Shown one piece after another: positions 11,508-21,887 of a stretch of 64,000 bases of DNA. Within the stretch, counting starts at the first letter, position 1. Each line of letters begins with the position of its first letter. The translations under genes and the position numbers were made by a program. The notes under the pieces were generated by a model that had not been told where the DNA came from, searched no databases, and saw only the letters and a list, made by a program, of their open reading frames with translations. The stretch comes from Tetracentron sinense (Eukaryota > Streptophyta > Magnoliopsida > Trochodendrales > Trochodendraceae): contig CM026565.1 of NCBI GenBank assembly GCA_015143295.1, positions 17,680,548-17,744,547 of the forward strand, read 5' to 3'.

Positions 11508-11817
11508 ATGATTTCTTTGCAACTACTCACCAGTAGCCCTAACTCATCTTCTATCCACACTTCTTCTCCTCACGTTTTCTTTTCTCCCCAACCACTCAAC
11601 TGAAAATATTTAAAACCCTTCAAACCCTATTACAAGAACAAGCCTACAACATCCAGTCAATTCTTCAATGGAACTGAAAACCCTAGTTAGTCGACGAAAC
11701 TCCCCGTATTTTCATCATCACCTCTGGCAAAGGCGGTGTCGGCAAAATCACAACCAATGCTGACCTCTCTTTTGTCCGTCTAAACTTTCATTTCGTCGCC
11801 ATTGATGCCAATGTCAG
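11508..11817 (+). pseudogene. MIND1: MinD fragment (plastid division-site ATPase)
   Basis: A decayed 5' part of the nuclear gene for chloroplast MinD, the membrane ATPase that places the plastid division ring together with MinE. The first frame starts MISLQLLTSSPNSSSIHTSS, a Ser-rich start like a plastid transit peptide. A second frame then gives ETPRIFIITSGKGGVGKITT and FVAIDANV, the deviant Walker A block and the first Asp motif of MinD (family form: SGKGGVGKTTTTAN, then VAIDAD). There are two in-frame stops in the leader part and a frame change before the Walker A block, and similarity ends abruptly about 100 codons in. It is therefore a truncated pseudogene. MinD genes in many plants lack introns, so this could be a DNA duplicate as well as a retrocopy. 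Confidence 0.8.
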
Positions 11818-11823
11818 ATAAGT

Positions 11824-11870
11824 GGGCGAACCTAGGGGTGGGTGAATCTTAAACCAAAGTTAAGAAGTAT
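11824..11870. repeat. Possible half-copy of the spacer MITE
   Basis: The stretch GAACCTAGGGGTGGGTGAAT followed by CTTAAACC resembles the right half of the MITE at 9619-9964 (AACCCTAGAGGTGGGTGAAC). It lies exactly where MinD similarity stops, so it may mark the break point of that fragment. Confidence 0.35.
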
Positions 11871-11871
11871 A

Positions 11872-12909
11872 TAACTGTAGAGAATTTCAAGTATACTATA
11901 GCAACTAAAGGATTAACACAGATAAACTTCACTTATTTCGTGGGTGCAGGTGGTTATGGAGCAGTTTATAATGGAATTTTCTCAACCGGGGTACCCGTGG
12001 CTATCAAAGTTCTAAATGGGAGCTCCGACAAGAAAATAGAGGAACAGTTCCTGGCAGAAGTGAACACCATAGGGAGAACCCACCACTTTAATCTTATTCA
12101 TCTTTACGGGTTCTGTTTTGACAGAGGTCTGCCAGCTCTTGTTTATGAATACATGGAGAATGGTTCACTGGATCGCCTGTTATTCCATGAGCATAGTCAT
12201 AAGTTGCACGAAATTGCGGTTGGTACAGCCAAAGGGATTGCATATTTGCACGAATATTGCCAGCAGCGGATAATACATTATGACATCAAGCCTGCAAATA
12301 TTCATCTCGATGCGAACTTTTGTCCAAAAGTATCTGATTTTGGACTGGCAAAGCTTTGTAACAGGGAAAACATGGAGGTGATGATGACCGGAAGCCGGAG
12401 GCCGAGGGAATCCTGGTTATGCTGCACCTGAATTGTGGATGCCATTTCCTATAACCAATAAATGTGATGTTTACAGCTTTGGGATGCTTTTATTTGAGAT
12501 TATGGGAAGGAAGAGGAACCTTGATGTTAATCTGCCGGATAGTCAGGAGTGGTTTCCGAGATGGGTTTGGAAGAAGTTCAAAAAGGGGCAGTTTCAGGAG
12601 GTGATGGTGGTTTGTGTAATTGAAGAGGACAAACAGAAGGCCGATAGGTTAACAATGGCTGATCTGTCGTGCTTTCAATATCGGCAGGAGTTGAGGCCTT
12701 GGATGAATGCTGTGGTGAGGATGCTAGAAGGAGGGGTGGAGATTGTTACACCCTTTAATCCATTTAAACATTTGATGGTGAAATCTCCCCGTCAAGAACC
12801 AGTAATTGCCAGTACAACCAGTGGAGAGAGAGACCAATTGTTGTCTCAGCTGCAAAATGGACCTTGTAGGTGTTCAACTCCTATCATGATGAAATATGAG
12901 ATTGATTAA
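11872..12909 (+). pseudogene. LRK10-like kinase pseudogene across the arm 2 border
   Basis: A second LRK10-like kinase, related to the intact gene at 13783-15134. Seen in order: a Gly loop GAGGYGAVYNG, VAIKVLNGSSDKKIEEQF, YGFCF, HYDIKPANI, DFGLAKLCNREN, then a frame change near 12400 in the activation segment (MMTGSRR where the family has MTGGRGTPGYAAPE), then APELW in the next frame, VYSFGMLLFEIMG and the C-terminal lobe to a stop at 12909. No ATG or transmembrane exon is seen upstream, where sequence becomes unrelated. The 5' half (to 12540) is in the spacer; the 3' half is inside arm 2. It is a pseudogene, broken before the arms formed or along with them. Confidence 0.85.
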
Positions 12910-13782
12910 GCTACTAATTAATAAGGAAGATTTAATTAATTTTAATTAGGGAGATGAGATTATATTTGAAAAGAAAAGCTGAAACAAATTAGTAGTACTC
13001 CTATATATTCCTACCTACATCTGTTGCTTGCCATCTTCATTACACAAAAATATTTAGGAAATTCCCATTGGACTCGATATATACACATGTTCACCAATAT
13101 GGTGTTATTCAGGTCGATGTTAATGACTGCAGCCTGATCTTAATCTTGTATCATTAACGCTTATTCCTTTTATATTCACAGTGTACTAATTAGAGAAAAA
13201 GGTTTTTTGTTTTCTGTAACAATTTGAGAAAAACATTACTGCAACAGAGATTTTTAGATCAATGGTGAAGAACATTCTTGGTTTCTAGAAAGACTGAAGA
13301 ATTCCTGCAATTCATTCATTTCTGAATTATTTTTAACTTCCTAGGCTTGTAGAATTTGTTTATCATTAGTGGATTGTTACCAGATGAAGTCCTGTGCTTT
13401 GAAATAAAATTGGTCCAAGAGGAAATGGACCCCAGGAGAATTAAACTAAGCATGTCTTAACAAATTTAGGACAGTGGTTTAAACGTATTAGGTGGATGTC
13501 CATTTCTAGGCCGGCTTCATGATCCCCATCAGTGAAAATTCCACGCGTTTTTGAGGTATATTCTATGGTGCCAAACAGAAGTGTACAGTAATTAAGGAAT
13601 TGAGAAACCATAGTTATACTATATATTCTGAAAAAGTTCGGAAAGAAGATTAAAGAGAACTGGTTTTCTCACTTCTCTTGCAGAAACCATGTTATGCTAT
13701 TGAAGGAGCTCCATATTCCTGATAAGTCTGCTTCCTTGTATTTAAGATCTTTCGGTTCGCCTGTTTTCTTATCTTTATTGCG
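12910..13782. other. Arm 2 kinase 5' flank
   Basis: Mirror of 8015-8811 plus about 115 bp (about 12886-13000) that arm 1 lacks. Probable promoter and leader of the arm 2 kinase. No coding sequence seen. Confidence 0.5.
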
Positions 13783-15134
13783 ATGTCGTCTGTAGAAGGA
13801 ATAGCTCTTGTCATAAGCTTGAGTAAGTTTTTCATGTTGTGCTTTCTTCTTTGGTTCCTTGAATTGCTTTTCTGTTCAATTTTACATAAAAATGGTGAAT
13901 AGCCGTAGATTCATACTCCTGTCCTCTTAAACCTGCAGTGGTCATCTTTGCGAAGATCCTAATTGTTTGCATGGTATGCCACAAAAGGGCTAAAAGAGGA
14001 AGCAGTACTGTTCTACCAGATTCGAGGTTTCTAACACTGACCATGAACAAATTCCTCAATGATATGGAAAGAGAGAAACCCATCAGATTTTCTTCTCAGC
14101 AGCTTAGGATCGCGACCGACAATTTTAACCACTTGTTGGGTTCAGGTGGTTTTGGTTCAGTTTATAAAGGAATTTTCACTAATGGAACAATGGTGGCAGT
14201 GAAGGTTCTAAATGGGAGCTCTGATAAGAGAATTGAAGAACAGTTCATGGCAGAAGTGAGTACCATTGGAAGAACCCATCACTTTAATCTTGTTCGGCTC
14301 TATGGATTCTGCTTTGAGGGAAACCTTAGATCTCTAGTTTACGAGTACATGGAAAATGGCTCGCTTGATAGGTTCTTGTTTCACGAAAACAAAATCATAG
14401 AATTTGAGAAGCTTCACGAGATCACAGTTGGGACGGCTAAGGGGATCACATACTTACATGAAGAATGCCAACAAAGAATAATCCACTATGATATAAAACC
14501 AGGAAATATTCTCTTGGACACAAAATTCACCCCTAAAGTAGCGGATTTCGGCTTGGCAAAGCTTTCTAACAGGGAAAACACCCATGTGACCATGACAGGC
14601 GGAAGAGGCACTCCTGGTTATGCCGCACCGGAGCTGTGGCTGCCCTTCCCGATAACCCACAAGTGCGATGTTTACAGCTTTGGGATGCTTCTATTTGAGA
14701 TAGTAGGGAAAAGGAGGAACCTCGATATAAATCTTCCCGAGACCCAAGAGTGGTTCCCAAGATGGGTTTGGAATAGGTTCAACAAGGGAGAATTGGGGGA
14801 GTTTATGACTGTTTGTGGGGTTGAGGAGAAGGATAGAGAGAAGGCAGAGATGATGGTGAAGGTAGCTCTCTGGTGCGTTCAGTATAGGCCTGAATCGAGG
14901 CCTTCGATGAGTGTTGTGCTGAAGATGTTGGAAGGAGGTGTAGAGATTTCTACACCCACAAACCCATTTGAACACTTGCTGGTTGGAGTTCCTTATCCCG
15001 ATCAACACGCCTCTACGACATGGAGTGGAAGCGGCTTCGATTCTGTTTCGTCTCAAATGCTAAATGGATCCTCTGTTTGGCGTTCTTCAACCCCCGTCAT
15101 GAGGAAATATGAGATCGAAATAGCTTCTGCATGA
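13783..15134 (+). CDS. LRK10-like receptor kinase, arm 2 copy
   Basis: Twin of the arm 1 gene. Exon 1 is 13783-13822 (MSSVEGIALVISL), intron 13823-13938 (GTAAGT...CTGCAG), exon 2 13939-15134; about 411 aa. The GTG at 13938 that opens the long frame is not a plausible start, since it overlaps the splice acceptor. One membrane segment is followed by a juxtamembrane stretch (FLNDMEREKPIRF) and a full kinase domain with Gly loop, VAVK lysine, HYDIKPGN, DFGLAK, APE and DVYSFGMLLFE. It keeps the family-typical IATDNF before the Gly loop, where arm 1 has IATYNF. It is non-RD (Tyr before the catalytic Asp). Almost no ectodomain is present, unlike typical LRK10-like genes that carry a Cys-rich GUB_WAK ectodomain. 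Either this is a short-ectodomain subtype or a 5' exon is missing. Substrates are unknown. Confidence 0.87.
13823..13938 (+). other. Intron 1 of the arm 2 kinase
   Basis: A GTAAGT donor and CTGCAG acceptor, 116 bp, matching the arm 1 intron. Confidence 0.7.
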
Positions 15135-15829
15135 AGTAGCTTAAAAAAGTCTCTGTGTGTCAGTGTGTGTTGCTGTATCTGTTCTCTTCATATACATTTC
15201 AAGGTCACATGTAGAAGACTTGAATCTATTTCTTTCTATATATTAACTGTAAAATGAATGATAATCTCTTGAACCAAATTGGTGAGAAATTAGCGACGCA
15301 ACATCTTTGAAATATAAACATAAAATCCAGTTTCTTACTAATGAACTTGCAAGTTCTATCCCTAATATCCTCTTTATTGGTGTGGATATAGATATTTCAG
15401 AAGTTGTCTTGTTCATGCTGAAGAACTTTGGGTCTTCACTAACATGTTTAAATCTGGATTAAATGACTATGTTATAAGATGATAATCATATCCACCAAAA
15501 GGATAGGATAATCCTTATCACCTAAGGATTCCTCTTGTTTTATGGATCTCTAAAATAATGATCACATAAATGATTCTTCTTAATTTATGTATCTCTACAA
15601 TCCTTATCAGATAAAGGATCTAAATCCACTTCAAAACCTGCGCTCAATTCTAGCCCTCAACCAACCTCCTCCTTCCCCACCTGAACATCATCAACATTAC
15701 CCAGTTTGTTTCTATCAAACTGGATTGGGTAAATTAATTACCTGCTTTGGAGTAGCCAGATCCAACATATATTAATCTCCCAAGATCTGTTTGTGTATGT
15801 TAATGGTTCCATATTCCCCTCCACTATCT
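15135..15829. other. Arm 2 kinase 3' flank
   Basis: Mirror of 5961-6662. Likely 3' UTR and downstream flank; no gene recognised apart from a Pro-rich frame at 15587-15775. Confidence 0.5.
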
Positions 15830-16616
15830 GGAAGATGCAGTCATCAACCCAGCTTTTATACCCAATGGCACTGAACTTATAGCTTCGTCATCAGCTGCCT
15901 CAATAGAACCTTATGGAAGGGGTGTTTGCGTAGAAAAAGGTAATGGATCTGTGTTTAACCCTTCAAACTCTGCGAAAGGGGACAAGCACCATGTCTGATT
16001 TTTTAAATCATAAAAAAGAAATATTGAAAGTGGTCCTGCCACCGTCGATGAACATGTCCTTGACCATGACATGGTAATGTACGCTCTTGGTGGCCTCCCT
16101 TCGGACTACGAGTCCTTCATAACAACGAATAACCTATTGAGTTGATCTTGTCTCTTTCCCTGAGTTACGTTCATGGCTACTAATCTACAAACAATGTCTG
16201 ATGCAATTTCATCCCCTTTGCTACCATCGAATCAACTCATGCCCTTTATTTGGACAGACAACATACTCAGCCCTCACATGGATGAAGAAGACGACATGGC
16301 AGACTCCAACGGATCTCAACAACTAGATCGCCCACTTTGCTCCCCTGGTAATACTCCCTCTCCACGTTTGTTTCCTACTCAATCTTATGGACCTCCACAT
16401 GATTGGAATCGTGGACCAATCCGGGCTCCACTTATTTGTCAAATATGTCATCATCATGGCCACAATGTTACTAGAATTCTGTCTGAGCAATTGGTGGCCA
16501 AACCCATAGCTAACTCGCTCGACCGAGAATGGGTTGACTCGAGCAAGTATCACAAGAACATAATAGTAACTCGTGATTTTATGTTTCTTTTGAACCTAGT
16601 ATATGATTGTTTGTAG
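15830..16616 (+). pseudogene. Ty1/copia gag fragment (arm 2)
   Basis: Mirror of the arm 1 copia remnant: the LGGLPSDYESF region, a Pro/Ser linker and the ICQICHHHGH stretch. Broken fossil with several lesions, no pol. Confidence 0.7.
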
Positions 16617-17277
16617 CTCAGTCGAAATATAACTCCCAACCGGGGTAGTCTTGCTCTTTAGGTTCAACGTAGAAGATGGTTTCATATGGGAATTGATCAT
16701 GTATTGAGATATATTCTAGTGTTGGATTGTGAGCTAGGTGATCCGCGATTGTCTGCCCCTTGACTAACTTCTATGTGATGTACGTGATGTCAAATTCTGA
16801 TAACATCATGAGCCATCAGGTGGTTCTTCTTATGGTAGCTGACTTTTCAAGAACTTACTTGAGCGAATCCATTTTGGAGATTAGGATTACCGGATAGGAC
16901 AACAGGTAGTGTTGTAGGCATTGGGTGGCCCAGACTAATGCTAGACAGGTCTTCTTAAGAGGGCTTTATTTCTCCCCATACTCAAGTAGACACTTGCTGA
17001 TGTAATAGCTGACTTGTTCTTTTCATCATGATTCATCATGTTGAGCGAGGACATAACTAATGGAAGTTTCTTGTGTTGAGATGTACAATAGCAATGGTCA
17101 TTCAGGTGTGAGAGGTACTAGTACTGAAGGGTTGAGAAGGTATTGCTTTATCTTGTCAAAAGCCTGCTGACACTCATCTGACCAAATTGTCGGTGTATTC
17201 TTCCTGAGCAGCTTGAATATTTGCTCACATATCGGGGTGAGCGGGGGGAAGAATCAGCTGATGTATTGAATCTTACC
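16617..17277 (-). pseudogene. Tat-clade gypsy pol fragment (arm 2)
   Basis: Mirror of 4523-5200: end of RT and start of RNase H of a Tat-type element on the minus strand. Broken, with several lesions. Confidence 0.65.
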
Positions 17278-17284
17278 TAATAAT

Positions 17285-18722
17285 TGTTGCCCAAGTATTC
17301 GACCTTAGAGGGGGTGAATAGGGTTTGGGCAAATTTAAAATTCTACTATGTTCCTTTGTGCGAAATTTAATTTATCAAAGGAATAACAACTAACTAAACT
17401 ATATAATGCAAATCAGAAAATTAAATGCTAAAGTTAGAGAGAACAAACGCAACGATCTTATTCACGAGGTTCGGTAATCCCGCATATGTCCCCGCCTCAA
17501 GCTACCCGCGAGAGGATTCACCATGATTCAATTATAGTATAGACTTCTTCCGGGTGAAGTCCAAACCTCTTACAATCTTCTTCCGGGCAAAGTTCAAGCA
17601 TACTTGCAAGAGAACACCCTCTCTTGACTTTTCCCCAAGCTCTCCGCTTCAATGCAAGAATCCATCAATTCTTGATTTTCTCAATACAACAAGTATGAGG
17701 TGTTTACAATCTTGAAATATGCTCCTTAGATGAGCTGGATAAGATCTCATTGAAGCTCTAATAAAATCTGCTAACAGTTGGAGTTGAATAGCTCAAGAAC
17801 AGAGGATTAGGGATATTTGGGATTTTCACTAAGGATGTGAGAAAATCAACTTCTAGTGAATGATGAGTGTTTATAGATTGATCAATAATTATTGTTCATT
17901 CAAAAGTGATCTCATTTATAACCCATAAGGATTTATGGCCGTTGGTGGGCTAATAAATGCAAACTAGCCATTTTAATATAGCCGTTATTGTGCATTTATT
18001 GCACATTTTGAGTCATCATCTAGTCGACTGGATGGGTCATCTAGTCGGTTGGATGATCACAGTAGCCAGATTGATCACAGTGGCCTTCATCTAGTCGACT
18101 GGATGACTCCATCTAGTTGAGTGGATGGTGTAATTTTTTGCACATAATCCATTTTCAGAGACCTTAAAGATGAGATTTGATTCCAAGGCCTCCTACCTTA
18201 TCTTTATCAAGATAATTACCAACTTTGTAGGTCCTTAAAGAAATTTTCAATCAGGTCTTAAGGCACCTATGATCATTCTAAGATTGTGAGCTTTTCAACA
18301 TCAAATTTTGAGGACTTTTTACATTGGTCCTAAGCACTCTCAAAGACTAAAAAACAAAATTTAAAACCTTCTTGAGAGTCTTCAAACTTGATTCATGGAT
18401 CTTCAATAATAGTTCTAATCTTGAGATCTTTCAAGACTTCTTCTTCATCTTTTTGGCATGAACTTCAATTTGGTCTTCTAGAATGATTGATGCTTCTTTT
18501 GACTTTGATTGCTATGTGCTTCTACAATTTGACTTGAATGCATCTTTTAGCAACTTGGATGGAAATTCCATATCATTTGAGTTGAATGGAGGGTTGATGC
18601 TCTTGTATACTGTTTTTCATAAACACTTTAAAGTAGACATTAGCAGTACAAAAGTCATTTTATTATTTAAGATATCATCAAAATTAATAAGGGTACCTAT
18701 GGTTGTAACCTTTAGGCTAACA
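17285..18722 (-). repeat. SIRE-like copia LTR (arm 2)
   Basis: 1,438 bp, TGTTGCCC...GGCTAACA as read on the plus strand. Near 18018-18125 it carries the palindrome cluster CATCTAGTCGACTGGATG, including one small local duplication (GATCACAGTRGCC) not present in arm 1. Confidence 0.8.
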
Positions 18723-19835
18723 ATCTCCCCCTTTTTGATGATGACAAAATAATAGAATGAAATGAGATTAAGGTCCTTCTCAATATGTAAGTTTATTGAA
18801 TTTTGAGGAAAGCTCCCCCTAAACATATGCATTATAAAAATAAGACATTTATGTCATTCTTTTGCATCTAGTTTAGAAAACCATTTAACAAATGCCAAAT
18901 ATGTATGTTGTAGCACAATAAAGCATAAAGAGTCAAGATCTAAAGTGAGATTAATCATGTCATATATATGTCCAAAAAGGTACAATGAGTTCATGACATA
19001 CATAAAAAAGTGTTTTAACTAGACATGTCATATATATATATATATAAATACATTTCATAAAAAAAAAATACATTTCATCTCAATTCTCTCTACTCCCCCT
19101 GACATCATCAAAAAAATACATAAAGGAAGTGTCGCGCCCCAAAATCCCCCCTAGGAGAATTGAGAACTTTGGCGCATGACTTACTTGACTTAATCCATTT
19201 AATGAGCTTTAAAGGCATACAAAAATCTGAAACTGGAAATTTTATTCAATTGAATAACATTTAATACATCAACTGAACATCAATTAAGACTACAACTAAA
19301 CTGAACCTACACATTCTGAATCATCCTCGTGACTCTCAACTCTTTAATTAAACATATCAAATCTAAATATCTCAATTTAAAAACTAAACCATAACAAACT
19401 AATTACAATCTCTCTGAAATTTAAACCATTTATAATAAACTAAAATCGAAATCCTGTTCCTCTTCGGGATGATCACCTGTAAGATCTTCCTTACGTACTC
19501 CTCTTTAACTCAGGGCTCCTGCGTACAATTATTAAATCTCGAACCTGCCGACAACAACAGTCATCGGCTGAGTAACAAGTTACCCAACGTATATACAAAA
19601 TCTTATCTAACAATATAATGAGATTTAATACAAACATGGTTTAAGATTTGCATATCATGTAAACATGTAACAATTCAGAGTGCGGAAGCATAATTCAATT
19701 TCAATTCTTACATATGATCACTTGTGCTTGTTTCTCTTGTTTATTATACTTATTTTCTTGTTCGTGAATTTATTCAACAACATATGAATGTAATAACTTA
19801 ATATAACTCTACCCCACACAATATGCACATTATCC

Positions 19836-19940
19836 GGTACATACGGCTTGTCTACACATTATCCGGTGTATACGGCTTGTCTACACATTATCCGGTGTAT
19901 ACGGCTTGTCTACACATTCGTCGGTGTATACGGCTGGTCT
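19836..19940. repeat. About 30-bp tandem repeat in the solo LTR
   Basis: Four copies of a unit like ACACATTATCCGGTGTATAC followed by GGCTTGTCT. The first and last copies are diverged. Confidence 0.8.
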
Positions 19941-20939
19941 TGCCTTGATCATAGGCCTGTGGGTACTCGGTCAGTGCAAAACTCAATCTTGCATAATGCT
20001 TGTGTCCTTGTGTACTTGCATAATACTTGTCATCTTGTTTCTTATTATCATACTTGTTCATGTCCAATTTCGTGAATAAGTGTAAGTGAAATAACAATAA
20101 TTATAAATCATTCACAATTTAAACATGCAGAATTTCTCATAATTGATCAACATAAAATATGGGTTTATCAAGTTTTCGACAACAAAAATAGGGGCAATTT
20201 AATTCATCATGTCTCAATTTCCAATACATAATTTTAATTAAATTAATCTCTCAAAACCCTAGTTTATAACATACTACAATTTCAAAGCAACATAGAATCA
20301 CTTCATCAAATTTAACCATCATCACTTCCTCCATTCTTCATCACACAATAAACCACAAGATCATTCCCTTTCCTCTTGTTGATATAATAATTAAATCACA
20401 AGAACATATTTAACATCATCAGTATCCTTCGCAAGGAAATCATAAATTTAAACTCTCTAAACATCATATATAATTTCTATGAGGAAATCATGGTTTAAGC
20501 ATTCTCAAAATCATCATATATATTTTTCATAAGAAGATCATGATTAAAACACTCGTTCTAACATCATACATATTTTTTCATACGAAATCATTATTTAAAA
20601 ACATCACATCTATGCTTAATCTTGCTTTAGATCTAATACTTTCATAATTTTATATCAAAAATCACTATATTGAAAGAAAGGAAGTTATATTTACCTCTCA
20701 CGATCGCTTCCCTACGATTACGCGCTTGTGGATGGAATGGATCTAAGCTTTTTCACCCTTTCTCCTTGAAAAAATTTTAATCTCCCCTCATAGATCTCTC
20801 AAAAATCCCTTCTCTCACTCTCTTCTAGGTCTAAAAAGTTTTAGAAACCCTTAACCCATGAGTATAAGGTGTATTTATAGAGTTTGGGGACCAAAGAAAA
20901 CTTAAAAAGTCAAAAATCGACGTTTTCGCGCATATTTCA

Positions 20940-21030
20940 GCGTCCACCGATCGATCGGCGTGTTTTGGCCGATCGATCCCTGCCACCACCGATCGATCGG
21001 CGCTAGTTGGCCGATCGGTCGGATCCCTTT
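20940..21030. repeat. CGATCG palindrome cluster in the solo LTR
   Basis: CCGATCGATCGG, GGCCGATCGATC, CCGATCGATCGG and GGCCGATCGGTC follow one another within about 90 bp. Confidence 0.85.
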
Positions 21031-21887
21031 TTTTTTTAAAACCTTGTTTCAGTATTTTGGCCATAACTTTTGACTCGGTTGGTGAAATTTGATGATTCAA
21101 CTTGCGTTGGAACCATCATTCGAAGGAGAACAACTTTCATGTTTTGCAAAATTTCTAATTCCTTTTTATCATGGACCAAAATGTCCCTAAAGCTGACTGG
21201 TCTGCAATGGGTTGCGACAGCTCAGATTTGTAGCAGACCCGGTTTCAGAAATCCCTCTTTTAACCTAACTCCGACTAAGAATCTAGAAAAATGGTAAACA
21301 TGAACCTTAAAGAGGATTATAATAACTTTCCAAAAATTCAAGAATCACTCGATTCTGATTTGCGGTGATAAAACTATGACTTCTTCAAGTTGAGGTCAAG
21401 TTAAGGTATCCCTTTTTAATTCATCTTTTAGGAACACATGTATTTAACATCGGCACAAATTTCAAGAATTTCATATCAATGGCACGAAAGTCGATAAACT
21501 AAATTTTGGGTCTCTACAGGGAGTCTAGTGCTTCTTCTTTGGCTTCACAAATAGTGAGTCATCGTCACTTTTGTTGTCTTCATCTTCATCTTCTTCATCT
21601 TCATCATCATCACTAGAAGTAAGAAAAGTAATGATAGGGCCTTCAGGAAAAGTTGCTTTTCCCTTAGGGGATTTTCCTTCTTTAGCAGGCTGGGCTGCTC
21701 TACTAGAGTCAGCTCTCAGACTCAACATATCAATACCCAACTAGGTAACTCCGAATGCAGTATGGTGAATAAGGATGCCTGTGAAGAAACCTGGGTGGCC
21801 ATCTAAAGAACTAAAGAGCCCTGAGCTCTAATGTGCTAATTTGCTGACTCAGCTCTCCTCTTGATGATTCCTATCAAATCATCTATC

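Larger units (their letters stand above)
19130..21518 (-). mobile_element. Solo LTR, Tekay/Del-like gypsy
   Basis: Starts TGTCGCGCCCC and ends GGTCTCTACA, 2,389 bp. It is flanked by GGAAG (19125-19129) and GGGAG (21519-21523), a 5-bp target duplication with one change. Arm 1 has the empty site AAAGGAAGTCTAGTG. Ends and length match the LTRs of the Tekay element at 33681-41508 and the partial LTR at 25858, so the coding sense would be minus. No internal sequence is present. It holds a 4-copy repeat and a CGATCG palindrome cluster. Confidence 0.9.
17285..21887 (-). mobile_element. SIRE-like copia 3' end (arm 2), split by a solo LTR
   Basis: Mirror of 2303-4515. The LTR is 17285-18722, with the polypurine tract just outside it (reverse complement of ATCTCCCCCTTTTTGATG), and internal sequence to 21887. 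A Tekay-type solo LTR at 19130-21518 is inserted in the internal part. Broken; no gag or pol. Confidence 0.75.

Noticed and set aside
13938-13940. GTG as the start codon of the kinase
   Set aside because: Plants rarely start at GTG, and this triplet overlaps a CTGCAG splice acceptor. A two-exon model with an ATG at 13783 explains both arms better.
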